DNA of 64,000 bases from Holophagales bacterium (GCA_009845425.1 VXZQ01000002.1:1-64000); one strand, 5' to 3'. Shown: positions 52,799-62,214, counted from the first letter of the stretch. Numbers and translations are program-made. Notes: a model not told the origin generated them from the letters alone.

Positions 52799-55435
52799 CT
52801 ACTCCCACGTGTCCGGCGCCGAAGTCGAGTCGATCAGGCCGCTCAGGAAGATCGAGTTCAGGAACAGACGATTCGAGCCGTAGAAGTAGGCACGGAAGTT
52901 CGGGTTGTCGAGGAGCTGGATCACGACGCCGCGGCCCAACCGGCTGGCGATGACGGCCGGCTTGCCGGCCAGACGACGCTGGTTCTCCGGCGATATCCAG
53001 CCCGAGAGACGCGGCGGGTCCTGGTACAGGGCGACGTTTTCGAAGGGATCGGGACTGGCCGGCAGAACCCACTCGCCGGTTCGGATGACCGCCAGCTCCG
53101 GCCGTCTGTAGCCGTAAGCCAGGGGATGCGTCAGGTCCATCTCGACGCCGACGATCGTGCCGGCCATGAGCTGCTCGGCGCGCTGGTCACGGTAGTCGGC
53201 GTAACGGGGGCGCTCCGCGCCCGCGTCCTCGCCGTCGTCAGCTGCGTCGTCGCCCTCCCCTTCGCGGCCCAGGAGTTCGGCACTCGCCCAGCGGCTCGCC
53301 GCGCCGATGGCCACGACCGCGCCGCCGCCACGCACCCAGTCCTTGAGGCGATCCCGAATCGCCGCCGACGGCGACGTGCCCCCGAAGCGGCCGCCGCCCA
53401 GGGCCAGGACGACGTGCGTGTAGCGGTCCAGGTCCACACTGCCGAGAGCTCCGAGGTCGACCAGGGACGCCTCGACGCCGAAGCGTTCGTCGAGAACGTG
53501 CCAGGCCTCGCCGACCCGGTACGCAGGAACGCCCCGGCCGGTCACGAGCAGGGGACGCGGCGGAACCAATGGCCGCAGGCTCGGGCTGCCGAGGTCGATC
53601 CCGGCCGCGGCCTGCCCGCTGATCAGACGATCGACGTCGACACCGTCCGCGGCAGCCGCCTCCGCCAGGATCGCTTCCAGGTCGACCTCCGCGTTCGCGC
53701 CCGGCTCGCCCTCGCGGCCCACCGGCACGACGATCGATCCCGGTCCGAAAGCGCGGGGCCCGTCCGGTGTCTCCGCGATGAACGAACCCGTCGCGGCCCG
53801 CGCCCGCGCGCCCGCCCGCTGCAGGCGATTGAGGGTGCGGGCCGAGAAGTAGCCGTCCCAGGAGAAAGCGTAGGCGTAGGTCGGCGTGTTTCCGGGAGGG
53901 ACGCCGAACGCCCCCGGCTCGATCGCCGCGTCGGTGACCGCCGTCCCGAGCAACTCGGGCCGGTACGCGCCGCCCTCGAGCAGGTCGTACTCCGCGCCGA
54001 AGGCGAGCGGCAGGGTCCACGCCGAGACGTCGTAGAACACGGAATCGTTGAACTCGGTCACGATCTCGAAGAAGGAGCGCACGAGCGTCGACTGGGGTTG
54101 CGCCAGCGGCACCAGCCATGACGTGCCCGGCGTGTAGACCCGGCCGGAGACCGCTATGGCCTCGGTCGTTCCGTAGACCTCGATCTCGTGCCTCACCAGC
54201 AGGTCGAGTATCCGGTGAGCGCGGCCGCGGTCGCCGTCCAGGTGGAACACGTAGGCCGCGGGTTCGGTCTCGGCCGCAGCCAGAGCGCGGCGGAAGAAGT
54301 CACGCTGGTGCTCGAGTAGCTCCAGGCGCTTGGCGACCCCGCCTTCGACCATCGACAGGGACGCCAGCAACTGGTTCTTGATCCCGAAGACGAACGCGAG
54401 TTCACCGTTCACCGTTTCGATCCGGTGCCCCTCCGCGCTCGCCTGCTCGAACAGAAAGCCAACCGCGCCGTGCGCGTCCGGGTAGGTCGATCCCTTGCCG
54501 AGGTAGAAGTCGTCGAAGCCCTCTTGCGTGTAGTAGAGCCGGCCCACGCCGTCGAACACGGCGGCGTGGTGGGCAGCGATCGCTTCGGTCAGTTCCACGT
54601 TGCGCTCGGGAATCAGCGGATTCCGCCGGCTCGGGACCCCGGGCTGAAAGAAGTACGTGGCGTTCGAACCCATCTCGTGGAAGTCGCCGACCAGGTTCGG
54701 CTGCCAGGCCTTCCAGGTCACCATGCGGTTCCGCGACTCGGGGTGCTGCAGCAGGAGCCAGTCCCGGTTCAGGTCGAACCAGTAGTGGTTCGTGCGGCCG
54801 CCCGGCCACGGTTCCCGATGTTCCCGGTGGCCGGGATCGGGATTCAGCACCTTGCCCCGGTTCGTGTTCGCCCAGTGCGCGAAGCGGCCGATCCCGTCCG
54901 GATTCAGGCTCGGGTCGACCAGGATGACCGCCTGCTCCAACTGCTCGGCGACCACATCGGAGAGCGACGCGGCCAGGTGGTAGGCAACCAGCATCGAGGC
55001 GTTCGCGCCGCTCGGCTCGTTGCCGTGGATGCTGTAGCCCAGCCAGATGACGACGGGCAGCTCCTCGAGCTCCGCCAGGGGCTGCCTGGGGTCGACCAGG
55101 CCCCGCCGGCTCTCGCGGATCTGGCCCAGCCGCGCGTGGTTCTCCGGCGAAGTGATGGTGAGCAGGGGCTGGGGACGCTGTTCATGGGTCCTCCCCTGCA
55201 CCGAGATGCTCACCCGCGGCGAGGAGTCGGCCACGGCCCGCATGTAGGCATTGAGCTGATCGGGCCGAACGTGCCACTCGCCGACCTCGTAGCCCAACAC
55301 CGCGGACGGCCGGGGCACGTCCGGATCGTAGGCTGAAGGACTCCCGGCGTCCGGCAGGTAGTACGTGAGTTCTTCGGCCGTTGCCGGTAGCGCCAACGAA
55401 GCGACCAGCAGGAGAACAAAGGGCAGTCTGCGCAT
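52799..55435 (-). CDS. exported M14-family zinc carboxypeptidase-like protein
   Basis: This 878-residue protein has a signal peptide (1-20, ending PATAEE) and an M14 peptidase domain (about 55-350). Zinc ligands are His137 and Glu140 in GYSIHGNEPSG and His253 in GDFHEMGSN. The substrate-binding NPDG (about 178-181) and FDLNRDW segments are also present. A long C-terminal region (about 400-878) includes a glutamine-amidotransferase-like or beta-sandwich part ending in TRLGRGVVIQLL-like strands, typical of large bacterial M14 proteins. It would trim peptides in the periplasm. A -10-like TACACT lies 7 bases before the ATG, so the mRNA may be leaderless. It lies 16 bases after the symporter gene. 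Confidence 0.9.
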   Translation of the reverse strand: MRRLPFVLLLVASLALPATAEELTYYLPDAGSPSAYDPDVPRPSAVLGYEVGEWHVRPDQLNAYMRAVADSSPRVSISVQGRTHEQRPQPLLTITSPENHARLGQIRESRRGLVDPRQPLAELEELPVVIWLGYSIHGNEPSGANASMLVAYHLAASLSDVVAEQLEQAVILVDPSLNPDGIGRFAHWANTNRGKVLNPDPGHREHREPWPGGRTNHYWFDLNRDWLLLQHPESRNRMVTWKAWQPNLVGDFHEMGSNATYFFQPGVPSRRNPLIPERNVELTEAIAAHHAAVFDGVGRLYYTQEGFDDFYLGKGSTYPDAHGAVGFLFEQASAEGHRIETVNGELAFVFGIKNQLLASLSMVEGGVAKRLELLEHQRDFFRRALAAAETEPAAYVFHLDGDRGRAHRILDLLVRHEIEVYGTTEAIAVSGRVYTPGTSWLVPLAQPQSTLVRSFFEIVTEFNDSVFYDVSAWTLPLAFGAEYDLLEGGAYRPELLGTAVTDAAIEPGAFGVPPGNTPTYAYAFSWDGYFSARTLNRLQRAGARARAATGSFIAETPDGPRAFGPGSIVVPVGREGEPGANAEVDLEAILAEAAAADGVDVDRLISGQAAAGIDLGSPSLRPLVPPRPLLVTGRGVPAYRVGEAWHVLDERFGVEASLVDLGALGSVDLDRYTHVVLALGGGRFGGTSPSAAIRDRLKDWVRGGGAVVAIGAASRWASAELLGREGEGDDAADDGEDAGAERPRYADYRDQRAEQLMAGTIVGVEMDLTHPLAYGYRRPELAVIRTGEWVLPASPDPFENVALYQDPPRLSGWISPENQRRLAGKPAVIASRLGRGVVIQLLDNPNFRAYFYGSNRLFLNSIFLSGLIDSTSAPDTWE

Positions 55436-55442
55436 GGCGGGC

Positions 55443-55448
55443 AGTGTA
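55443..55448 (-). promoter_or_regulatory. -10-like TACACT of the M14 gene
   Basis: TACACT on the minus strand lies 7 bases before the ATG at 55435. It sits right at the end of the symporter gene, so M14 could be transcribed both from here and by read-through. Confidence 0.4.
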
Positions 55449-55451
55449 GCC

Positions 55452-56930
55452 CTAGGAACCCCTTACCGTCGCGTGAACGTCCTCGAACTCCGCCGCGGCG
55501 CCATCCGGCGGCTCCGTCCTCAGGCTGACGATCACCGTCGCCGCCGTCCCGGCGATGAGCCCCGGAATGAGTTCGTAGAGGTCGTAGTAGGACGCCTTGA
55601 ACAGCACCACCCAGGCCACCGTCACCGCGAAGCCCGCCGCCATCCCGGCCAGCGCACCCGGCAACGTCGTCCGCTTCCAGAAGAGGGAACAGAGGATGAC
55701 CGGAACGAAGGCGCCGCCCAGCCCCGACCAGGCGAACAGCATGAACCAGAACAGCAGCGGCGGTTCGAACAGGGCGAAGGGAATGGCCACCAGACCCACG
55801 AGCGCGGTGACGAACTTGCCGTAGCGCGACAAGCGACCGTCACCGCGCGCCGCGCCGAGAATCTTCTGCCCGAAGTCCCTGACAACGGCCGACGAGGCGA
55901 GGATCAACAGGGAATCGACGGTCGACATGATCGCGCCCAGGACGATGACGAGGAAGATGCCGGTGAAGAGGGCCGGAAACAGCTCCGCGCTCATGGTCGG
56001 CATCACGGTTTCGGAATCGTCCAGCAGCGGGAACAAGGCCCGACCGGCGATCCCGGTGAACACCGCGCCGATGTCGAACAGCACCATGCACACGACCGCC
56101 ACCCGGCCGCCGCGCACCAGTTCGCGGCCCGAAGCCGCGGACATGAACCGGGTCAGGAGTTGCGGCACGCCCAGGAAGGCGAGCCCGATGCCGGCGAAGC
56201 TCGCTGCTGACAGCACGCCGGCCCAGGTCGCGCCGTGGCTGCCCATCGCGCGCAGCAGGTTGGGATCGGCCGTCTCGAGCGCCCCGATCACCTCGTTCCA
56301 GCCGCCAGCGGCCGCGATGCCGACGATCGGGAGCATGACGAGCCCGCCCACCATGAGCAGGCCCTGCACCAGGTCCGAGTAGGCCACCGCCTTGAAGCCG
56401 CCGACCGCCGTGTAGACGATCGTGACGCCCGCGCCCAGAAACACGCCGGTGACGTAGCTGAAGCCGAGGAAGGACGAGAACGCCTTGCCCGTCGCGACCA
56501 GTTGCGCGCAGCAGTAGACCGCGACCATCGACAGGATGATCGCGATGCTCAGCTTCCGCAGCAGTTGCCGGCGGTCGCGGAACCGTTCCTCCAGGTAGTC
56601 GGGAACGGTGATCGCCCGGTAACGGTCGGTGTACTCCTTGAACGGCCGCGAAACGAGGGTCCAGGCGATCGCGACGCCCATCACCTCGCCGAAGACGACC
56701 CAGAGCGCGTGGAATCCGACCGCGTAGCCCATGCCGGTCAGCCCGAGCAGCAGCCAGCCGCTCTCGCCGGTGGCGTTCGAACTGAAGGCGATGACCCAGG
56801 AGGGCAGTTTCTTGCCGGCGACGTAGTAGCCCTCCAGGCTCCCTCCCTCGCGCCGGCCCCACAGGCCAAGCCCGATCAGGACCAGCATGTAGAGGCCCAA
56901 GGGGACGAGGACCAGGGCGCTCGCCGTCAT
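55452..56930 (-). CDS. sodium/solute symporter (SSS family, PutP-like)
   Basis: This 492-residue inner-membrane transporter has about 13 helices. SSS-family marks are visible: GYYVAGKKLPSWVIAFSS near the N-terminus, GLTGMGYAVGF, AVGGFKAVAYSDLVQG, and GAIMSTVDSLLILASSAVVRD, where the Ser/Thr and Asp belong to the sodium site. It most resembles PutP-type proline symporters, although proline is only the likeliest guess. Its ATG overlaps the stop of a 45-residue single-helix protein (ATGA). Downstream is an M14 peptidase, which fits uptake of amino acids released outside. Confidence 0.92.
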   Translation of the reverse strand: MTASALVLVPLGLYMLVLIGLGLWGRREGGSLEGYYVAGKKLPSWVIAFSSNATGESGWLLLGLTGMGYAVGFHALWVVFGEVMGVAIAWTLVSRPFKEYTDRYRAITVPDYLEERFRDRRQLLRKLSIAIILSMVAVYCCAQLVATGKAFSSFLGFSYVTGVFLGAGVTIVYTAVGGFKAVAYSDLVQGLLMVGGLVMLPIVGIAAAGGWNEVIGALETADPNLLRAMGSHGATWAGVLSAASFAGIGLAFLGVPQLLTRFMSAASGRELVRGGRVAVVCMVLFDIGAVFTGIAGRALFPLLDDSETVMPTMSAELFPALFTGIFLVIVLGAIMSTVDSLLILASSAVVRDFGQKILGAARGDGRLSRYGKFVTALVGLVAIPFALFEPPLLFWFMLFAWSGLGGAFVPVILCSLFWKRTTLPGALAGMAAGFAVTVAWVVLFKASYYDLYELIPGLIAGTAATVIVSLRTEPPDGAAAEFEDVHATVRGS

Positions 56931-57064
56931 GCGGCACCGCTCCGCGCGGACCCACGAGCGCGGCGGCGCTGCTCAGACCACCACCGCAGCAGGACCAGAG
57001 CGGGCCCGGCACCGACCGACACCGCGAGCAACAACCAGGTCGAGATCGGCAAACCGCCCCACAT
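56927..57064 (-). CDS. 45-residue single-helix small subunit coupled to the symporter
   Basis: A short reading frame from ATG 57064 to TGA 56927 encodes 45 residues: a short N-terminus (MWGGLPIST), one membrane helix (about 9-27, WLLLAVSVGAGPALVLLRW), and an Arg-rich tail (EQRRRARGSARS). Its stop overlaps the symporter start as ATGA. Small single-helix partners are known for SSS and NSS symporters (symporter small accessory protein, MetS), and size, topology, order and coupling all fit. Its -10-like TAGCCT lies 8 bases before the ATG, with no Shine-Dalgarno. It is likely to be needed for symporter function or stability. Confidence 0.78.
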   Translation of the reverse strand: MWGGLPISTWLLLAVSVGAGPALVLLRWWSEQRRRARGSARSGAA

Positions 57065-57072
57065 CGGCCGGC

Positions 57073-57102
57073 AGGCTAGCACCGGGTGCCCAGTGCTAGC
57101 CT
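57073..57102. promoter_or_regulatory. symmetric divergent promoter (perfect 10-base inverted repeat)
   Basis: AGGCTAGCAC (57073-57082) and GTGCTAGCCT (57093-57102) are perfect inverted copies around a 10-base spacer. Each arm contains TAGCCT reading outward: 8 bases before the symporter small-subunit ATG on the minus strand and 12 bases before the M28 ATG on the plus strand. It therefore looks like two identical -10 boxes back to back and may also be a dimer-binding operator. Confidence 0.6.
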
Positions 57103-57114
57103 CGGCAGCCGCTC

Positions 57115-60000
57115 ATGCAGACTCCCAACACCACACATCTGGCTGCCGTCTGGGCAGTCGCACTCCTGACGCTCCCGGCCGCACCGACGACTGTCCACGC
57201 CGAGGACGGCGCCCTCGACGAGAGCACCTTCCTGGAACGAACCCGGCGCCTGATCTACGAGGGCAAGCGCTCGGGCGAGGGCTACTTCTCCAGTGACGGC
57301 CGGCTCCTCGTGTTCCAGAGCGAGCGGCGGCCCGAGAATCCGTTCTACCAGATCTACCTGCTCGATCTGGCCACCGGCGACACCCGGGAAGTCTCGACCG
57401 GAATCGGCAAGACGACCTGCGCCTTCATTCGTCCGGACGGCTCGGAGATCCTGTTCGGGTCGACCCACCACGACCCGCGCTCCGCCGAACTCCAGCAGCA
57501 GGAGCTCGACTTCCGCGCCTCGGGCCAGGAACGCCGCTACGCCTGGGACTACGACCCGGAGATGGACATCTACACCGTGTCGATGGCCGGCGGCGAGCCG
57601 CGTCGCCTGACCGACGCGCGCGGCTACGACGCCGAAGGCGCCTACTCTCCGGACGGCGAGTGGATCGTCTTCGCCTCCACGCGAGACGCCTTCAACCGGG
57701 AACTCTCCGACCGCGAATCGAACCTGCTCGAAGTCGACCCCGCCTACTTCGGCGAGATCTACGTCATGCGCGCCGACGGCAGCGAGCAGACCCGGCTCAC
57801 GAACGTGCCCGGATACGACGGCGGTCCGTTCTTCTTCGCCGACGGTTCCCGCATCGTCTGGCGACGCTTCAGCGAGGACGGCCTGATCGCCGACGTCTGG
57901 TCCATGAACCCCGACGGGTCAGACCAGCGACAGTTGACGGACTTCGGCGCGATGAGCTGGGCCCCGTACCAGCACCCCTCGGGCGACTACATCCTCTTCG
58001 CCTCGAACAAGCTCGGGTTCGAGAACTTCGAGGTCTTCATCATCGACACGGAAGGCACGAAAGAACCGGTCAGAGTCACCTACACGGACCGTTTCGACGG
58101 TCTGCCCGTACCGTCACCGGACGGCCGCCAGCTCGTCTGGACCTCCAGCCGCCACGGGGGCGACGGCGGCCAGCTCTACATCGCCGACTGGAACCATGAG
58201 GCTGCGCTCGCGGCTCTCGCCGCCTCGCCGGACCGCGAAGCCTCCGCCCCGCCGGCAGATCCGCGATCCGCGCTCGAAAGCCACGTGACCACTCTCGCGT
58301 CACCCGAGTTCGGCGGCCGGCTGACCGGCACGGAAGGCGAGCGACGAGCCGCCGCGTACCTGTCTGAGCAGCTCGTCGCGCTCGGCGCCGAGCCGCTTCC
58401 CGGCGAGGACGACCTGCTGCTCGACTTCGAGTTCACGTCCGGCACTCGGGACACGGGCTCGACGATCCGCATCGAGACGGAGGACGGCGCCGCCGCGTTC
58501 AGCGACCAGACACAGATCCAGGCCCTGGGCTTCTCCGACTCGACGGAGGTCAAGGGCGAGGCGGTGTTCGCCGGCTACGGCATTCGGGTGCCGGACTCCC
58601 AGGACTTCGGCTACGACAGCTACGCCACGCTCGACGTCAGCGGCAAGATCGCCGTCGTGCTGCGCTACGTTCCCGAGGATCTCGAAGGCGAGGCGCGGGC
58701 CATCCTCAACCGCTACTCGGGACTCCGCTACAAGGCACTGACCGCGCGTGAGGAGGGCGCCGTGGGGCTCCTCGTCCTGACCGGGCCGCGCTCGCCCAAC
58801 GCCGGTGAGACGATCCCCATGGCATTCGACACCGCGGCGGCCGGCTCCGGCGTCGCCGCCGCCAGCATCGGCGGAGACGCAGCGAACGCGCTGTTCGCCG
58901 GCACGGGCCGCGAACTCGAGGAGATCCAGAAGAGCTTCGACGGCGGCAACCCGCACAACGCGGGTTTCGAGCTTCCCGGCGTCCGCGTCACCCTGAAGAC
59001 GGAGATCGAGCGGGAGCGCAGCACGGCGCGGAACGTGGTCGCCGTCCTGCCCGGCGGCAAGGCGGAAAGCCTCGCCAGGCCGTGGGTCGTCGTCGGCGCC
59101 CACTACGACCACCTCGGCCGGGGCCGCGGCGGCAACTCGCTGGCGCGGCCGGACGAGAAGGACGCCATTCACCTCGGCGCCGACGACAACGCCTCGGGCA
59201 CGGCGGCGGTGCTCGAAGCCGCGCGCCAGTTGGGCGAGCTGGGCCACGACCGGAACATCGCGCTCGCCTTCTGGTCTGGCGAGGAATTGGGGCTGCTGGG
59301 CTCGGCGGACTTCGTCGACGACGCCGTCATACCGGTCGATCAGATCGCCGCTTACGTCAACCTGGACATGGTCGGCCGGGTCCGCGACAACCGGCTGACC
59401 GTCCAGGCGGTCGGCTCGAGTCCCGACTGGACGGGGCTGGTCGAGGCCGCCAACGTCCCGGTGGGCTTCGATCTCGGCGTGCAGACCGACCCGTACCTGC
59501 CGACCGACACGTCGAGCTTCAACAATGCCGGCGTTCCAACCGTCAACCTGTTCAGCGGATCCCACGAGGACTACCACCGGCCCACCGACACGGCGGATCG
59601 CATCAACTACGACGACCTGGAGCGCGTGGCCCGCTTCGCCGCCCTGCTGACGCGCCGCGCCGCGAACCAGGCCGAGCCGCTCGAGTTCGTAAAGGTCGAG
59701 CGGACCCTCCAGCAGGGCGGAAGCCGCGACACCGTGCGCGCCTACACCGGAACGATTCCCGACTACGCGAGCGAAGTGGAAGGCCTGCTGCTGGGGGGCG
59801 TGATGGAGGGCGGTCCGGCCGCGGATGCCGGTCTTCAGGCCGGCGACGTCGTTGTCGAGTTCGCCGGCCAGACGATCGCCAACATCTACGACTACACCTA
59901 CGCCCTCGATGCCGTGAAGATCGACGAACCGATCGAGGTCGTCTACGTGCGCGACGGCCAACGTCACACGACGACGCTGACGCCCAGAGCGAGACGATGA
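57115..60000 (+). CDS. M28 aminopeptidase with TolB-like propeller and PDZ domain
   Basis: This 961-residue exported protein has a signal peptide (about 1-29). A TolB/WD40-like propeller (about 40-360) is followed by an M28 zinc peptidase domain (about 385-840) with a protease-associated insert. Metal motifs are GAHYDHLG, DDNASGTAAVLEAAR, EELGLLGS and VNLDMVGR, and the late His sits in SGSHEDYHRPTDT. A C-terminal PDZ domain (about 865-955, GGPAADAGLQAGDVVVEFAG) may recruit substrate or partners. It would release N-terminal amino acids in the periplasm. Divergent from the symporter unit, with a mirrored promoter, so both may be expressed together: the peptidase frees amino acids and the symporter imports them. 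Confidence 0.93.
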   Translation: MQTPNTTHLAAVWAVALLTLPAAPTTVHAEDGALDESTFLERTRRLIYEGKRSGEGYFSSDGRLLVFQSERRPENPFYQIYLLDLATGDTREVSTGIGKTTCAFIRPDGSEILFGSTHHDPRSAELQQQELDFRASGQERRYAWDYDPEMDIYTVSMAGGEPRRLTDARGYDAEGAYSPDGEWIVFASTRDAFNRELSDRESNLLEVDPAYFGEIYVMRADGSEQTRLTNVPGYDGGPFFFADGSRIVWRRFSEDGLIADVWSMNPDGSDQRQLTDFGAMSWAPYQHPSGDYILFASNKLGFENFEVFIIDTEGTKEPVRVTYTDRFDGLPVPSPDGRQLVWTSSRHGGDGGQLYIADWNHEAALAALAASPDREASAPPADPRSALESHVTTLASPEFGGRLTGTEGERRAAAYLSEQLVALGAEPLPGEDDLLLDFEFTSGTRDTGSTIRIETEDGAAAFSDQTQIQALGFSDSTEVKGEAVFAGYGIRVPDSQDFGYDSYATLDVSGKIAVVLRYVPEDLEGEARAILNRYSGLRYKALTAREEGAVGLLVLTGPRSPNAGETIPMAFDTAAAGSGVAAASIGGDAANALFAGTGRELEEIQKSFDGGNPHNAGFELPGVRVTLKTEIERERSTARNVVAVLPGGKAESLARPWVVVGAHYDHLGRGRGGNSLARPDEKDAIHLGADDNASGTAAVLEAARQLGELGHDRNIALAFWSGEELGLLGSADFVDDAVIPVDQIAAYVNLDMVGRVRDNRLTVQAVGSSPDWTGLVEAANVPVGFDLGVQTDPYLPTDTSSFNNAGVPTVNLFSGSHEDYHRPTDTADRINYDDLERVARFAALLTRRAANQAEPLEFVKVERTLQQGGSRDTVRAYTGTIPDYASEVEGLLLGGVMEGGPAADAGLQAGDVVVEFAGQTIANIYDYTYALDAVKIDEPIEVVYVRDGQRHTTTLTPRARR

Positions 60001-60066
60001 CCAGCGCGCGACCCCAAACCACCAAGCAACCGAAGACCACCGCCACACTCTCAGGGAGGCGCCCCC

Positions 60067-61398
60067 ATGAACCCCGACCAACGTGACCGTGTCCTGATGC
60101 TGTCCGCCGCCGCGTTCCTCCTCGGCGGCCTGTTCGCCGGCACCGCAGCGGCCGCCCCGCCGACCGCGGCGGCCGACCAGACGGCGGCATCTCCGCTGCC
60201 GATCGCCGCACCGGAGAGCGCCGGCATGTCGAGCGAGCGGCTCGAGCGCCTATCCCAGGCGATCGGCGCCTACATCGACCGCCGGCAGGTCGCCGGCACG
60301 GTGACCCTGGTCGCGCGACGCGGAAAGGTCGTCCACTTCAAGGCCCAGGGCGAACGCTGGTCCGAGGAAGGCGTCCCGATGACCCGGGACACGATCTTCC
60401 GGATCGCCTCTATGACGAAACCGATCGCTTCCGTCGCGCTGATGACCCTGTACGAAGAGGGCCGGTTCCAGCTTCGCGATCCGATCGCGAAGTACCTGCC
60501 CGAGTTCGCCGAAATGCAGGTCGCGACCGTGCCCGACGCCGACGAGTACCTGGGCGCCCCCTACAAGCTCATCCAGGCCGCGCGGCCGATCACGGTCCAG
60601 CACATCCTGACTCACACGGCCGGCTTCGCGAACAGCTACCGCGGGCTGCTCGGCGCCGAGTACGCGAAGCTGCGCAACGACCGGGACCCCGAGTGGACGG
60701 TCGGCGACTTTGTCACCGCCCTCGCCGAGCTGCCGCTCGAGTTCCACCCCGGCGACGCCTGGCAGTATGGCCCGTCGGTCGATGTCGTCGGGCGGATGGT
60801 CGAGGTGCTGTCCGGCCAGACCCTGGACGAGTACCTGAGGGAGCGCATCTTCGAGCCGCTGGGCATGGTCGACACGTACTTCTACCTGCCCGAGTCGAAG
60901 GTCGGCCGCTTCGCCGCGCTCTACCGGCCGGGCGAGGACGGCGGGATCGTCCTCACCGAGGCGCCGGACGTGAACGCCCGGCACGTGCGCGAGCCCCACA
61001 GGTACTTCAGCGGCTCCGGCGGCCTCGTCTCCACCGCGGCCGACTACTACCGCTTCCACCAGATGATGCTGAACGGCGGCGAGTTGGACGGCGCGCGCAT
61101 CCTCGGCCGCAAGACGGTCGAACTGATGACGTCGAACCACACCGGCGATCACGGCCTCTGGCTGCGCGGTCCCGGCTACAGTTTCGGCCTCGGCTACAGC
61201 GTGGTGACCGACAAGGGCGCCTCGGCGATGCCGGCGTCGGTCGGCTCCTACTCCTGGGGCGGCGCGTTCTGCACCGTCTTCTGGGTCGATCCCGAAGAGG
61301 AACTGATCGGCATCCTGATGACCCAGGTCCGGCCCTACACCCACCTGAACATCCGGCAGGATCTTCAGAGCCTGACCTACCAGGCCATCGTCGACTAG
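60067..61398 (+). CDS. exported serine hydrolase (class C beta-lactamase-like)
   Basis: This 443-residue protein has a signal peptide (about 10-31) and a beta-lactamase/transpeptidase-like fold. The active site is Ser115-x-x-Lys118 in SMTK, with Tyr234 in YGPS as the second motif and a YSWGGAF segment at the third position. Such proteins are esterases, D-aminopeptidases or peptidoglycan hydrolases as often as lactamases, so resistance is not implied. A good ribosome site (AGGGAGG) lies 6 bases before the ATG. It follows the M28 gene by 66 bases and may be read from the same promoter. Confidence 0.92.
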   Translation: MNPDQRDRVLMLSAAAFLLGGLFAGTAAAAPPTAAADQTAASPLPIAAPESAGMSSERLERLSQAIGAYIDRRQVAGTVTLVARRGKVVHFKAQGERWSEEGVPMTRDTIFRIASMTKPIASVALMTLYEEGRFQLRDPIAKYLPEFAEMQVATVPDADEYLGAPYKLIQAARPITVQHILTHTAGFANSYRGLLGAEYAKLRNDRDPEWTVGDFVTALAELPLEFHPGDAWQYGPSVDVVGRMVEVLSGQTLDEYLRERIFEPLGMVDTYFYLPESKVGRFAALYRPGEDGGIVLTEAPDVNARHVREPHRYFSGSGGLVSTAADYYRFHQMMLNGGELDGARILGRKTVELMTSNHTGDHGLWLRGPGYSFGLGYSVVTDKGASAMPASVGSYSWGGAFCTVFWVDPEEELIGILMTQVRPYTHLNIRQDLQSLTYQAIVD

Positions 61399-61422
61399 CG
61401 CCGTCGGCGTTCAGGGAATCCG

Positions 61423-62214
61423 GTGGCGACCTGGGCGATCGGCGACGTCCACGGCTGCTTCCGGACGCTGCAGGCGCTGCTCGACCGGATGGAGTTCGAC
61501 GTCCGAAGGGACCGCCTCTGGATGGTCGGCGATCTCGTCAACAGAGGGCCGCGTTCGCACGAGACGCTCCGATGGGCGCGAGCGTTGGATGCCGAGATGA
61601 GTGACCGCTTCCGGGTCGTGCTCGGCAACCACGACCTGCACCTGATCGCCCGCCACCTTGGGGTCGCCGGCGAAAGACCCCGAGACACACTCGCGAAGGT
61701 TCTGGAAGCGGCGGACGCACGCGAGCTGGTCGACTGGCTGCGCCGGCGGCCCTTCGTCCACTTCGAACGGATAGCCGGCCGCGACTACGTGCTGGTCCAC
61801 GCGGGCCTGCGGCCGGGGTGGGCGCCGGAGGACGTCACCAAGGAGGGCAGGCGGCTCGAACGGAAGCTCCAGGGCCCGAAGGCGACGCGCCTGTTTCAAC
61901 GCCGCAACAAGGGGTCGCTGGTGACTTTCACTCGCATGCGGATGCTCGACAGGAAGGGCGAGGCCCACGACTACAGCGGCCCGCCTGAGGACGCTCCCCC
62001 GGGACTCAGGCCCTGGTTCCGCGCCGGCCCCCGCAGTTGTCCTGAACACACGATCGTCTGCGGCCACTGGGCCGCCCTCGGACTGCAGCTCGAGCCCGAT
62101 TTCATTGCCCTTGACACCGGCTGCGTCTGGGGCGGTCGGCTGACGGCAGTGCGCCTCGATGACCGCCGGGTCGTACAGGAAGTTCAGTCCGACAGCCGGC
62201 CAGTCCACTGGTAG
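61423..62214 (+). CDS. apaH: ApaH-type diadenosine tetraphosphatase
   Basis: This 263-residue metallophosphoesterase has the ApaH/PrpE signature: GDVHG (7-11, Asp8 and His10), GDLVNRG (36-42, Asp37), GNHD (68-71), VHAG and later CGHWAALG. It hydrolyses Ap4A symmetrically to two ADP and may also remove Np4 caps from RNA. GTG start with AGGGA upstream. It follows the serine hydrolase by 24 bases and has no obvious own promoter, so it is probably co-transcribed. The C-terminus KLQGPK and LDTGCVWGG agree with ApaH rather than a PrpE-only or serine/threonine phosphatase. Confidence 0.94.
   Translation: MATWAIGDVHGCFRTLQALLDRMEFDVRRDRLWMVGDLVNRGPRSHETLRWARALDAEMSDRFRVVLGNHDLHLIARHLGVAGERPRDTLAKVLEAADARELVDWLRRRPFVHFERIAGRDYVLVHAGLRPGWAPEDVTKEGRRLERKLQGPKATRLFQRRNKGSLVTFTRMRMLDRKGEAHDYSGPPEDAPPGLRPWFRAGPRSCPEHTIVCGHWAALGLQLEPDFIALDTGCVWGGRLTAVRLDDRRVVQEVQSDSRPVHW

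Noticed and set aside
60067..61398. Beta-lactam resistance gene
   Set aside because: Class C-like serine hydrolases with SxxK and YxG/P are mostly esterases or peptidases; nothing here indicates resistance.
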